Positions 29,929 through 42,339 of a stretch of DNA of 64,000 nucleotides are shown here, one piece after another. How positions within the stretch are numbered: position 1 is the stretch's first letter; each line of letters begins with the position of its first letter. This DNA is from Auriscalpium vulgare (lineage: Eukaryota; Basidiomycota; Agaricomycetes; Russulales; Auriscalpiaceae), in NCBI GenBank assembly GCA_019915015.1, contig JAHBBC010000027.1, positions 1 to 64,000 on the forward strand, in the 5' to 3' direction. A model generated the notes under the pieces. It had not been told where the DNA came from, searched no databases, and saw nothing but the letters and a program-made list of their open reading frames with translations. Position numbers and translations under genes: made by a program.

Positions 29929-30799
29929 AAGACTGCGGGCACTCTCCCGCAGCACTTGCGCGGCAAGCCCCCTCACATCCAGATGACAAAGGGGTTTGCG
30001 GAAAAAGACACCGCCGCGACTCATCGCAGCGGTCTGGACGCGGCTCACGCCAAGTACCAGCTCGAGGCCCTAGAGGCCAGCCTTCGCGCTAAGAAGGACG
30101 AGGTCGCTTTCCTCGACGACGCGCTCACCCCGGAGAAGCTCTACGCCGAGCTTATGCCGGTCGTGGTTGAGGTGGGCAACCGCCTCTACCAGACCCGGAA
30201 GCTGCCGAAGCTGGTTGACGGCCCCGAGGGCTCCCTCGTGGTCGACGGCTGGCTCAGCAACGAACCCGTCCGGGCGATATGTCAAGCTTTGCAGCGCGAC
30301 ATTGTCCTGTATGCGTACCGCATCATCTCCATCGTGGAGGAGCGGGACGCTGCTGTCAAGTCCAAGGCCACCCGCAAGGCGGCTTTGGACTCGGATGTTG
30401 ACGTGACCATGGCCGACGCTACCGGCCCGTCCACCAAATCGATCCAAGCGATCGTGGACAAGGCAGTTGGTCGCGCAATCCAAAAGACCGGCAAGAAGCC
30501 GGCGTCCAAGAAGGTGAGTTCATCTGCTCACACTGCCCCTTCGTATGACGCCATCTCTAACTTCTTCTGGTCAGAAACCGCAGCCCAACGCCAAGGCGTC
30601 GGGCTCGAAGGGGAAGGACCCGCGGGACTACGTCCCGCCTCCCACTCGCAAGCGTCCGCGCGCGACTGGCAAGTCCACCATCCCCCCACAGAAGCGGGTC
30701 AACGCCGCCCTCCGCAAGGAGAAGGCGAAGGCCAAGGGCAAGGGAAAGTCGACCAGTACGTACCTGGCCGCCCTTGGACTATACCGGACTGGCTGCTAA
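29929..30799 (+). CDS. ORF1 of Coprina-like element, copy 3
   Basis: Same as 6538-7408 at the sequence level: truncated start, intron 30514-30574, end TAA 30797-30799, and slippery heptamer at 30742-30748. Confidence 0.62.
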
Positions 30800-33071
30800 C
30801 AGTCCCTCACACACAGGCAATTGAGATTTTGTTCGCGCAGTTATCTCCTAGCTACATAGATGCGAATAAATTTAAATCTTACGTTCATCTCTCTACTGGT
30901 GTGACGCTTCCTAAGGAATATGCGTATCAATTAAGTGTTGGTATGCGTTTTATGTCCTATCGTTCGCAGAACGCCAACCTCATACGCGAAGCGTGGAAGG
31001 ACTTTGAACGCCGCATGCGATGGCGTTTATTCTTTGCGTTCTCTGGCGAACAATCAATATATGATCCTGATTACGAGGTGAAACCCGCTCCTGGTAAACC
31101 CAAGAAGACACCACCCGTACTACCGCTATACCTCGAACGTGGTCTCCGCGAAGGTCGTCGCTTCGTTTATAATACGATCGACAATATACCTCCGGAGCAG
31201 ACGAAGGAGACTCGCCAATTTCTCGGCCCTTCGCTCACAGCCACCGAGGCCTATCTGCGCGACCATGACTACGTTGTCACAGGCACAGATAAGAATTTAG
31301 GAATTGCGGTGTCAGAGAAACCTGGATCATCGAAAAATGCGAAGACATCTTACGCGTAGACGCAGATTATGAGTCTATCACCGCGTTCGAATGCAAAGCT
31401 ATTCTTCGCCGGAAACAAATTGAGATTGAAGCTATCGCAGAGTTAGCTGAGAATTCAATCTACTTTGAAGGCAACGTCAGCGAATTTTTGCGGTCTAAAA
31501 TAGTAGACAACGCTGATGTGTTAGAAACCGTTCCGCGTTTCTACGGGATACCCAAAATACATAAGGTGCCAACTAAAATGCGGCCCATTATACCATGTCA
31601 CTCGGCAGTGATGAATCCTTGCGCTAAATTTGTTTCTAAGAAACTTAAACCGCTCATCTTAGCGGCGCCAACAATCCTACATGGAACCAAAGACTTGGCG
31701 ATAAAATTAAGTCAACTCAGTCTCGATGCGAAACGTCGCTGGTACATTGTTACCGGCGACGTCGTTGCATACTATCCCAACGTCCCGATCGAATCGTGTC
31801 TTGCAGTTGTCTATCAACTGTATTGCGACCTCGTATTTGGAAATATGACGGAGGAGACAAAACCCAACGACCGCGAACAACTCGAGGTCTTTCGACGTTC
31901 CCTGTACGCAGGAAACACTGAGTTGGTTACAGTCTTTCAAGGCAAATATTACAAGCAACGCCGCGGACTCGCTATGGGCGTTGCTGACTCGCCGGACCTC
32001 GCTAATTTGTGGGGCTCGTATTGCGAGGATAAATATAAAGTCCTTGACCACCCTAGAATCCCTTTCTACGGGAGGTACATCGATGACTGCCTCGCTATCG
32101 TATACGCTTCGTCTGAGCGCGAAGCACTCGATATCGTACAATCAGTTGTTAAAATCGATGGCTGTACAATTGAATGGTCTGCGTCCGATTTGAAGCAAGT
32201 CTTCTTAGACATGACGCTGTATCGTGATGAGTTTAATACACTCCAGCACATGCCCTACCGCAAAGCGCAGAACCATCAAGAAAGAATTCCGTGGACATCG
32301 CACCATCCGTTAGACGTCAAACGAGGTACGTTTATTGGAGAAATGTCCCGGTTAGCCACGCTGTCGAGCACTAGCCGTGCTTATGCAGACGCAATGCGGG
32401 GGTTAGTCACCCTCTATAAAGCTCGTGGTTATCCGGAAGCGTTAGTTGACGCCTGGTTATCATACAATTATAAAGAACGTTGGAACAAACGGATCAGTGT
32501 CACCCCTGACCGCAATCCCGGAGGCGTTCTGGTTTTGAAAACCGAGTACAACACCGCTTGGAATTATTTCAATGCAATGGAGTTTGGAAACACCATCTTA
32601 GGATATTGGCGCGAATGGCTCAAAAGAGCTGATCGCGGCGACTTCAATAGGAAGTATCCGCCGCCCGCAGACGGCGATGCGGACGTCTTGGTCACTGATC
32701 TTCGTCTTCGGACGGAGGTTTCGCGGCTAGGATTCCCTCCCATCGACCTGCCTGACGTGCGGAAGCTCGATATCCTTAATCGTCGAATGATTGTGAGTCG
32801 CAAACGCACTCGCAATCTATTTGACATTACAAATCTTTGGAAAAAGGTGGTTTTCCAGGAGTTGGACGAGCGCGTATCTGCCGATGTCGCCCAGGAACTG
32901 GACGGGCATATGGCCAAGGTTAATCGGATACGCGACCACGCTCTTATCGACGCACCGGCACCCGTAGTCCCTGCCCCTGGTGAAGGGGATTCCTCGGACG
33001 AAGATCGGAACATCCATCGTCGACACTCGCCCCCGGCCCCGGACACTTGGGTGTACGGACGGACTTGGTGA
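30748..33071 (+). pseudogene. Penelope-like RT, copy 3, frameshifted
   Basis: An AAAA run becomes AAA at about 31318-31320 (GTCAGAGAAACC). This throws the frame into a stop at 31357-31359, just after the GTDKNLGIAV block and before motif A. The remaining sequence, including YIDD and the thumb region, reopens from about 31488 to TGA at 33071. Either a true inactivating mutation or a homopolymer sequencing error; the rest of the copy has no other damage. Confidence 0.82.
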
Positions 33072-33466
33072 GAAGTATCTGTTGGTAGGCCTGTTGGCCT
33101 GCTATGGCGGAACGGCTTGTTTACCCTAGGAGCGCCCCCTCGCGGAGTCGTACCCAAGGGACGCATTGTCGTTACCTTGCTCTGCACACGCGGGCCTGGG
33201 TTTGTTCTCCATGTGGGTAGAGCCTAGTAAACCTTAGTGCGCTGATGGACACCGCCTGATAGAGAAAATCAACCATGACCGCCACATTCCGGCTGTTCGT
33301 GGCGATAAAGAACTCCTCCATTGAACAACGCAAGTTATTCACACAACTCACAAGGTCCAAGTGCCCTTGGAAGATTTACAAGACCACGGATCGTCGCGTG
33401 GGAGGTAAACCCTTAAGTGAGTATCTGTATAATGCAGAATACGCCAGCAACTGATGTTCGCTGCAG

Positions 33467-33533
33467 CCCTAAAACCATAACCCTTAAACCTAAACCTAAC
33501 CCTAGACCCTCAACCCTAGACCTAACCCTAAAC
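33467..33533. repeat. interstitial degenerate telomere-like tract
   Basis: Unit 3 equivalent of 10077-10143. Confidence 0.85.
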
Positions 33534-33987
33534 GGTTAGGCGCTGGGCGGGTGGGTTAGGAGTGGTGATGTCATCAGCTCTCGTGGGAGCTGATTGCATA
33601 ATGGTGCCTGCGCTTCTCTGGAAATTTCCGAATTTCCAATTTGCGTTCCCATCGGAATTCTGATTTCCTAATCGGATCGGAATCCGATGGAAGGTTCCTC
33701 ACCGTTGGTTCGGGTCCGTTCTCACAGGGCATCGCATAATGATGCGAGAACATCGGTCCCGCGCATGTCGGATCTTGGGAAAGATCCGGCCTTGTCGCGC
33801 GGGAAGCGTTGGCAGTGTGGATACCGCCCCACATGCGCTCCCGCGCTGTGTGGGTCGCGTTCCCATTGGCTGACTGCAGGTCCTGATGAGCCTATAAAGG
33901 CGAAACGGGTTCGGCGTCGACATCCCATCGACTCCCCGTTGACCTGCCCCTTCTATAGCGCTCTTCAGTGGTCGCTTCGCTCCCCCT
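33534..33987 (+). mobile_element. solitary Coprina-like 5' module with hammerhead
   Basis: Unit 3 equivalent of 10144-10597. Confidence 0.75.
33876..33947 (+). ncRNA. hammerhead ribozyme
   Basis: Identical motif; predicted cleavage after 33940. Confidence 0.9.
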
Positions 33988-34000
33988 CCCTAAACCCTAA
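33988..34000. repeat. two telomere units at a module junction
   Basis: CCCTAAACCCTAA, as at 10598-10610. Confidence 0.72.
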
Positions 34001-34330
34001 GGCATCGGCCCACCACCTGTACGAGGTGACGGTCGACGGACACAACGCGCTGGCCTTCTGTCAGGCGATGAGTAAGGCGCCTGTGGATGGGTCGTACCTG
34101 CCCAGCCTGCACACGTTGAATATTGACGAGGTGAACTTCATGAACTCCCCGACTGCGACATTCCCCAGGATGTCGAGATGTGGAGGACGAGTCGGGATCG
34201 GGCTGCATTTTCGGTCATGCTTTCGTGTTGCAGGATGACAAAAGGGATACTCGCGGCGTGGGAGGAGGGAGCTCCAGGGCTAAAGATAAAGAGGTGGAGC
34301 TGTACGGTTGTTAAGGTGAAGGTGGCTTAG
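34001..34330 (+). pseudogene. 3' fragment of unidentified host-type gene, frameshifted
   Basis: Equivalent of 10611-10941 with CCCC in place of CCCCC near 34164, which breaks the frame after SPTATFP. Confidence 0.38.
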
Positions 34331-34937
34331 GTACAAGTTGTTTAAGTCCTGTTTCAAACAAGTGTTATCGCACCATCATGTCATGCAGGATGAACGTCGA
34401 GGACGGACCGCGCAGCGCGCGGCGAGATATAAACATAGCGCAGAGAGGAATGTAAACGGGCCTGAAACATCACAATAGTGAGACACCTACCAGGCAGGGC
34501 AAATTAAGGCATTCCGCCACCATAATTCGCTATTGGAACACCTCGAAAGCGGTGGTTGTTGCTAAGGTGGGGGTTTGGGAATGCGACATGGGACGGGTTG
34601 TTGAGGTCGCTCTGAGGGGATGGGCGCGTCCGTCCGGGACGGACGCTCGCAGACCGCCCCATGCAAGTCACGTGATTTTGCAGGAGAGCCGCGTCCGACG
34701 TCGCGTCGCGCGACCGTCTGCCCACATAATTTTGGCTGCGCTCCACCGGCATGATAACAAACTACCTGATATGGCGCGTAAACAGGGCTTCGAGGATTTC
34801 AGAATTTGTCAAGGTCGCTATCAAGGGTTGGGAGTGTGCGCGTCCGGCCAGGACGGACACTCCCAGGCCACCTCTTACAGGTCACGTGATTGCGTAGGAG
34901 TGCCGCGCGGCGTCCGCGGCCGTCCGTCCGCGACGGG
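34331..34937. repeat. noncoding block with CACGTG half-modules
   Basis: Unit 3 copy of 10942-11548. No gene. Confidence 0.5.
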
Positions 34938-35985
34938 CCCTTGCGGTTGTCTTATAATTAGTCGGTTGTCTCGGGCCGCCTGGGCGAGAACGAGCCGGCG
35001 TGGGAAGGAGTCTGCGAGCTTGCGCCAGTCCGCCTCTCGTACCGCGTCCACCACCGCTGCAGCCTCCACCACCAAGCACCCTGCACACCAGCATCCGATG
35101 CGCTTGAACAGGACCGAGCCCAGTAGGAAGCGAGAGGCTCGCAAGCTGAAGCAGCGAGAGGAGACGGCCATAAGATGGTGGGTCCTATGAGCACTCGCCC
35201 CTCGCAGATCGCTCACAGCGTGGAGCAGGGGCGCGCCAGCCTCCGGATGTGTCTGGAAGGACGGCGGGATTGTGTGGGATCCTGTCCGGGCGGCATTGCT
35301 GCGGAAGAAGCAGGGCACGAGCGAGAGGGGAGTATTTGGTGGGCCACTGAGGGCCCCTGCGGGGCCTCCACGCGTCAACGACCAGATGGTCCGCAACGCG
35401 ATCGCTGCTGTCTGGAGGCGGAATGGCTGGGGCGTCTCGGGGGTGGGCAATGGCGGGGAAGGGGACGCCTGAGGCGGCTCGGGGTGGAATGGCTGGCATG
35501 ACGACGTCTGGGGCGGTGGGTTTGCCGGCGTTGACGAGTCCTCGTCCTCGGGGAGTGGATGAGACGGCCTCCGCAGCGGGCGCCGCACGTAGCTCCCACC
35601 AAATACAGTCGCTGCATCTGTGCCCCCCTCTTGCCCGACGCGTGGCCTTCACTGGCATTTGCAAGTGTTTGCAAGGGCGTCACAGGTGGTCCTTCCTTGC
35701 CAGACAGATCAGTGCAATGGGGTGTCAATAGACTGTAATATAGATGTGTCTGTCTACAAAGGAAGATACATAAAACTTTCTACACTTGTCGAGGACGTTC
35801 TCTGAAGTCAGTGGCGAGGAGCTTGCGGCCCGAATCGCAGCATGAGGTGCACGCTCCGGTGGATGTCCTTGACGGCAATCGCGCTTGCCTGCCTGCGGAG
35901 GCCCGTTCGGAACTTTCGCGACACCCGGTAAGTACATGAGATGGTTCGGCTCTGACGCTGGCCCGAACGGTGGAAACCACTCCAC
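34938..35985. repeat. module R, left part
   Basis: Unit 3 copy of 11549-12596, including the early stop in the GW-rich frame. Confidence 0.65.
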
Positions 35986-35989
35986 GTAC

Positions 35990-37354
35990 ACCGCCAACTC
36001 AACCAGATATCACAGAGAGCTCCGGCGCGGAGCACCTGAGCGACATCTTCCTGAAATGTCCGTGGGATCTTAATTTGAGGCCCCGGAGATCACAGCGCGT
36101 AGTTATCTGTAGGATACCTCTGAGATATCTATGAGATATCTCGAAGAGACAGTACAGATATTTTGCCTGGGCTCTCGAAAAATTTGGATATCTGTGAAAG
36201 CTCTGGAGAAAATTTCCCCCCACTCGTGCCATCACACTGTTGTTTGATGGAAGTGTCGAGCAAGCCTGCCCTAAACACACTCATGCCCGCGTGACCATGT
36301 TCAATGTTCAACCTTCGAGCGTCGCCAACCCTCTTTCCTCCCGACTTCATCACTTCCCGCATGCCGGCCACGATGATACGTCTCTGCAAATACCAACCTG
36401 ACATGAACACTGGATCCGAAAGGCCGTGGATGACACCACTCAGAGAAAACGCCAGCCTCACGCTCCCGCAGTCGCGCTCGAGTCCGTCCCACTCGCCGCT
36501 TCGTCCGCCCTGTCTGCCGCCCTGTTCGCTCGCCGCCCTGTCTGCTCACTGTCCTGTCCGCTTGCTGCCCTGTCCCGCTCGCTGCCCTGTCCCGCTCGCT
36601 GCCCTGTCCCGCTCGCTGCCCTGTCCCGCTCGCTGCCCTGTCCCGCTCGCTGCCTAGCACAACTGCGCTGTCTGCTATGTCGCGCTTCCCATCCTCCAAA
36701 TCGTCAGGACTCCGCCGTCTGTCGACATTCCTCATCGTCATTCTTAGGCTAGGACTGTTTAGCCAGCAACATATCGGGAGAGCTGGGGTACTGCTGGGAC
36801 TGCCTGCCTACTCACGCTCCTTGTGTAGTGTTTATTGATGTTGTCATTGGGAGACTCTACTCTTACTATTGTAAATACATACTACAGTAATACATGCAGT
36901 ACCTTTCAATGCTAGTTTGCTGAGCACCACATAAGCGGCGAGCAAACATTTTAAGCCCGGAGAAATCAAGGGAAATAATCAAGCGGTGTATATTTATAAG
37001 CGAGAGCCACGGCCGGCACCTCGAAGACCTGGCGCATTGAATACCTGTGGGATATCCTAGGAGATCTTTGCTAGGTATCTGAATTTTCTAGCTCTCCTGT
37101 GATACTCATCTTCAGACCTCACAGGCCTGCCCTCGATATCCTACAGCTCTGATCACAAGGACTCAAGCATATTGTGCCGAGTCTTTAACTCAGACCCGGT
37201 TGAGTTGGCGGTGTAGGTATCTGAATTTTCTAGCTCTCCTGTGATACTCATCTTCAGACCTCACAGGCCTGCCCTCGATATCCTACAGCTCTGATCACAA
37301 GGACTCAAGCATATTGTGCCGAGTCTTTAACTCAGACCCGGTTGAGTTGGCGGT
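35990..37354. mobile_element. non-autonomous TIR transposon, unit 3 copy (1,365 bp)
   Basis: Same TIRs and GTAC flanks (35986-35989, 37355-37358) and the same duplicated right end. It is 34 bp shorter because the internal VNTR has two fewer repeats. Confidence 0.82.
36571..36655. repeat. 17 bp VNTR, 5 copies
   Basis: Same monomer as 13182-13300, five copies. Confidence 0.9.
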
Positions 37355-37358
37355 GTAC

Positions 37359-37518
37359 GCGAGGTGGGCGGGGCCAACGTAGTCCATTGGAAACGCTGCC
37401 GCGCGAGCTTTCACCGGGAGGGTGAAGACGACACGCACCTGCGCAGCTTGATACCCTACAGCGGCAGCGTTAGCATCTCAGCTGCTCCTGTCGGGGACCG
37501 CGGCGTACCTATCGCAGT
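37359..37518. repeat. module R, right part
   Basis: Unit 3 copy of 14004-14163. Confidence 0.65.
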
Positions 37519-38590
37519 GTGAGCGTCCTGGACGCCCACTGCACGCGCAATTGCTGTCAGCGGGCCCTGCGCTGTGTGTGTCCGTCCGGGACGGACACTG
37601 CAGAGCACAGGCAACACGCTACGGAGGCTGGCGCACGGCGTGCGCGTCCTGGACGCCCACTGCACGCGCAATTGCTGTCTGCGGGCCCTGCGCTGTGTGT
37701 CTCTGTCAAGGAAAGATGCTGCAGAGCATGCTGCGCAGGCTGGCGCGCGGTGTGGGCGTCCTGGACGCCCACTGCACGCGCAATTGCTGTCAGCGGGCCC
37801 TGCGCTGTGTGTGTCAAGGAAAGATGCTGCCGAGCATGCTGCGCAGGCTGGCGCGCGGTGTGGGCGTCCTGGACGCCCACTGCACGCGCAATTGCTGTCT
37901 GCGGGCCCTGCGCTGTGTGTCTCTGTCAAGGAAAGATGCTGCCGAGCATGCTGCGCAGGCTGGCGCGCGGCGTGCGCGTCCTGGACGCCCACTGCACGCG
38001 CAATTGCTGTCTGCGGGCCCTGCGCTGTGTGTGTCAAGGAAAGATGCTGCCGAGCATGCTGCGCAGGCTGGCGCCCGGTGTGGGCGTCCTGGACGCCCAC
38101 TGCACGCGCAATTGCTGTCTGCGGGCCCTGCGCTGTGTGTCTCTGTCAAGGAAAGATGCTGCAGAGCATGCTGCGCAGGCTGGCGCGCGGTGTGGGCGTC
38201 CTGGACGCCCACTGCACGCGCAATTGCTGTCTGCGGGCCCTGCGCTGTGTGTCTCTGTCAAGGAAAGATGCTGCAGAGCATGCTGCGCAGGCTGGCGCGC
38301 GGTGTGGGCGTCCTGGACGCCCACTGCACGCGCAATTGCTGTCAGCGGGCCCTGCGCTGTGTGTGTCCGTCCGGGACGGACACTGCCGAGCACAGGCAAC
38401 ACGCTGCGGAGGGTGGCGCACGGCGTGCGCGTCCTGGACGCCCACTGCACGCGCAATTGCTGTCTGCGGGCCCTGCGCTGTGTGTCTGTCAAGGAAAGAT
38501 GCTGCAGAGCATGCTGCGCAGGCTGGCGCGCGGTGTGGGCGTCCTGGACGCCCACTGCACGCGCAATTGCTGTCTGCGGGCCCTGCGCTG
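37519..38590. repeat. minisatellite S5
   Basis: Unit 3 copy of S2; same monomer order. Confidence 0.92.
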
Positions 38591-38910
38591 CACAGCGTAT
38601 TGCCCGAAAACGTGATGCCGCTACTTCTCGTCTGTTCTCCAGATTAGACGGAAATGTGATGAAGAAGTGCTGACTGAGAATGCGACCGTGGATGATTTCC
38701 GTCACCTTTCCGTTGGCCTGGAAATTTGCTGTGAAGTCGACGAGAATCCGAAAGCGGACATATGTTCGCACAGCTGAACAACCACGTGTGCGATAAGTAG
38801 TGTATCTGCTCAATATCTGCTGGCAACGTGAACGCCGCTACCACTCATACTTTCTAACTTCTCGTCGACTTTGATATTGCTGGCAACCTTCAGGAATTCA
38901 GCCCTCCATC

Positions 38911-41900
38911 ATGCCCTCCACTGCCGACATTCCATGCGACTGTAGCAAATGCTCCGGCCTGCCCGAACCTCTTCGAATTCTATCCCCAAAACTCGTCGGA
39001 GCTCATAGGACTCGATACGGATTGGCGAGTGCTACCAACGCCGGAGCTCCAGCTCGTTATGTGCTACCTGAGGCCGCTCCTGTTAGGACCATTGCGCGCG
39101 AGGATGCAGGAGACATCGAGCTCGAGGAACATGACGAACAACCATCCCCTCCTCGTGCCCAGTCACCACCCGCCGCCCCACTAGCAAACCAACACAATCG
39201 GAGACGTCAAGTTGTACCACCTGACGTGTCCTGGCGCGTACCTTCACTTCTAAGGGCTCCCGATTTTGAGCCTCTGGTGACCCCACGCGTTGACATCTCG
39301 CCTCCCGCGTTTGCTCTCAAGGAGCCTTCTTCAGTCCGAATCGCATATCTCCAGGCTGTGTATAACAACACCTTCAAACATATGTCAGCCCCGGATAGCA
39401 CAGATAACCTGTGCTCAACTCTGAACTCGCTCGATGCTGCCGGTGTACTCCCGGATAACCCCCGACCTGTCCGGACTCTTGCAGGCGCAAAACATCGATT
39501 GGGCCTCGATCCCGACAATTGGATAGTCGAGTATGCCATTTGTCCGCGCTGCTGGAAGCATTACAGGCCCGATCATCTCTCTGACCTTGCATCGCCGGCG
39601 TGCATAACCCCCGCATGCGCGGGTGTCATCTACAAGGAGCAGGCCAATTCCGAAGGCGACATCAAGCGTGTCCCCCTCTCCATAATTCCCCATGTTTCCC
39701 TTCTGCAGCGCCTTCGCGCCATTGTTTGCCGGAAAGGTTTCCGCAGAATGGTTCGTGACAGTCGAGCGACGCCTCAACACCAGAACGACGACGATGACTT
39801 CTTCATGACGGATATGCATGACGCGGAGATATGGCACGAGCTGCGGACGGGTATACAGCGGGAGGTTGGCGACTTTGGGACCGTACGGGACCGGCCGGTC
39901 CACGATAACTCGGAAGGGAAACTGACGGACTGTCGGTTTGGCCTCCATCTCACTATTAACCTCGACTGGTATGATTTTTCTTTTTCTTTTGAATGGAACA
40001 TGCGCTGACCGGGCGTCTTCGTCAGGTTTGGTGCACTTTCGACCCGCCCTCACTCGTCGGGGCCGATTTATATTTCTATCAACGACCTTCCGCGCGAGAA
40101 ACGATTTCTACAAGTCAATGTTATCTGCCCGATGATCACGCCGGGCCCCACTGAGCCTACCTCCGAGCAATTGAATAATTGTATGGAGCCTGTTGCCATT
40201 GATATCTGCAAGTTGAAGAAAGGTTCGCTTGCATTGTTGTCGCCCGAGCTGTGCTGACCATACATTGACCAGGTGTTATGATGGAAATGTATGACAACGA
40301 TGATGTGATGCTTGTCGAGGAAGAAGTTAGGGCTGATTTCACGTGCACCAATTGCGACACACCTGCCGCTCGCAAGCTGTCGGGCACGGCCGGGCATAGT
40401 GCTGACTTACACCCGTGTCCTTGGTGTCACTGCCTATTGCTCGACGTCAATCGAGCATGTGGTTATCGAGAAGAAGGTCAATGATTTCTGCTCTTAGCAA
40501 GTGGCTTTGCTAACTATATGCTTTGCAGTATTTGAATATCGAGACGACTACGATATGCTCAAGCAGAAGTTCTACGCACGAGACGCACCAATTGCGCGTC
40601 AAAATACCATCCTAGCGATGCATGGGGTTCGATGGGCAGTCCTGGATGCAATACCAGGCTGGCGCCCATCGCGGCAGACTGCATTGGACTTTATGCACTG
40701 CATATATATTGGTAGGTGGCCCCGTGACATGCTGATATATCTTGCTGACGCGGTTGCTAGGCGTCGTCGCCTTCTTCTTCACGCGAGTACTTTTCGCGGC
40801 ACATATGTTCCCCGGCGCAGGTGGTGGGCTATCCGCAAAGCAACGGTTTGAAGACATTATCAACGCTATACAATGGCCAAGTCACATTACTCGCCTCCCA
40901 AAGAATGTGAGCGCTATGCATCCGCATCACGAAATTATTCATTCACAAGCTGTGACATTGGTAGCTCGGCGAGAACCAGTCCCTGAAGAAAGCCGACGAG
41001 TGGCGGCGACTCTTAACCGTCGCACCCGTCGTCCTCTGGTGTTCTTGGAAGGGTCCCGACGACAGGATACCAGACGTGGAACCTCCGGTATCCGCAAATG
41101 AGAACATCACGACCAAGCACTCACGCAAGCAGAAATCGCTGTACGATGTACTTCTCCTCCTGTGTGCCGGTGTGCGCCTGCTGTCGACAAAGCGAATCTC
41201 GATGTCGCAAGCAAAAGCTGGCCAGGTCTATCTTGCGACATACTGCCAGCGACTTCTCGTTCTCGGGGTGTCGCTAACAATCAACCATCACTTAGCAATG
41301 CACTTTGCTCGCATGATCAAGGTCTTCGGCCCTGTCTATGCATGGTGGCTCTTTGCTTTCGAGCGGTTCAATGGCATGCTCGAGCACGTCAAGCTGAATG
41401 GCCACAATGGCGGCCGGATCGAACTGACGATGCTACGCCATTGGACAATGACACATCTCATCTACGAGCTTATACTGGAGCTCCCTGTGGATGCCTCCTC
41501 TCACAAGCGTGCGCTTCTGAATCGTATTGTCAACACCGAGGCTACTCGCGTCCGTGGCGGCATGATGACAGAAATCCTTGTCATGCAGTCTGAAGCCTCT
41601 GTCGACCGCGTAGGGCTACCTAAACGCATCGGCCGACCCGTCAACCTCTTCCAATACACACTTAAGCATCCTTGCACCGTCGATGTCTATACTCTGCTTC
41701 TGGACCATTGTCGGGTACTTTGGCACGAGCTGTCACTTCGCCGGGAGTTCTCCACCGTTCTCGGAACACCATTCCGACATGGAGAGGTTGCTCGTCGTCT
41801 CCCATACATTCGCAAGGACGGGCTGCGCTATGGATGCACCGGAAATGCTTGGTCGAAGTCTGACGTCTTCGCATTCATTGCACGGGATGGCGTGCGCGTC

Positions 41901-42339
41901 CCCGTCGAGATTGAACAGCTATTCTATCTTGAAGTCCCTGGCTCTGGTAAACCTCCCGCTGTTTGCGCCATCGTACGCCGATTGCGTAGTGCTGACAAGG
42001 ATCTGGAAGTACCGTGGGGCTTGTAGTACGTCGAAAAATCTCTCGTACAGCTCGAAACTAATATATTCACTGTAGCGCAGACATCCTTGGGATACACATT
42101 GCGCATGCGCGCCAGTTTCACAACTATGAAGTTATCGCAGCGTCGACTATCGATTGTCCCTTAGCTCTGATACCGGTTTGCGCCGAACGCACTGGCCAAG
42201 ATCTATGGATCTCTGTCTCGTTTGAACACGTACGTCACTCATTTGAGTGAGCAGTGCTACTGACAATAGATCGAGATATAAACAGATCGGCACGGAACCA
42301 CAAGAAGATTTGGATGGAGTCGCTGACCTAGCACTCTAA
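38911..42339 (+). CDS. CACTA-like transposase, unit 3 copy
   Basis: Exons 38911-39968, 40026-40222, 40273-40476, 40529-40711, 40761-40906, 40965-42022, 42076-42229, 42286-42339. I see no difference from the 15556 gene in the reading frame. Confidence 0.85.

Larger units (their letters stand above)
29927..33466 (+). mobile_element. Coprina-like Penelope retroelement, copy 3
   Basis: Copy of 6536-10076 with the same 5' truncation and the same flanking satellite. It is one base shorter because of a deletion in the RT. Confidence 0.88.
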
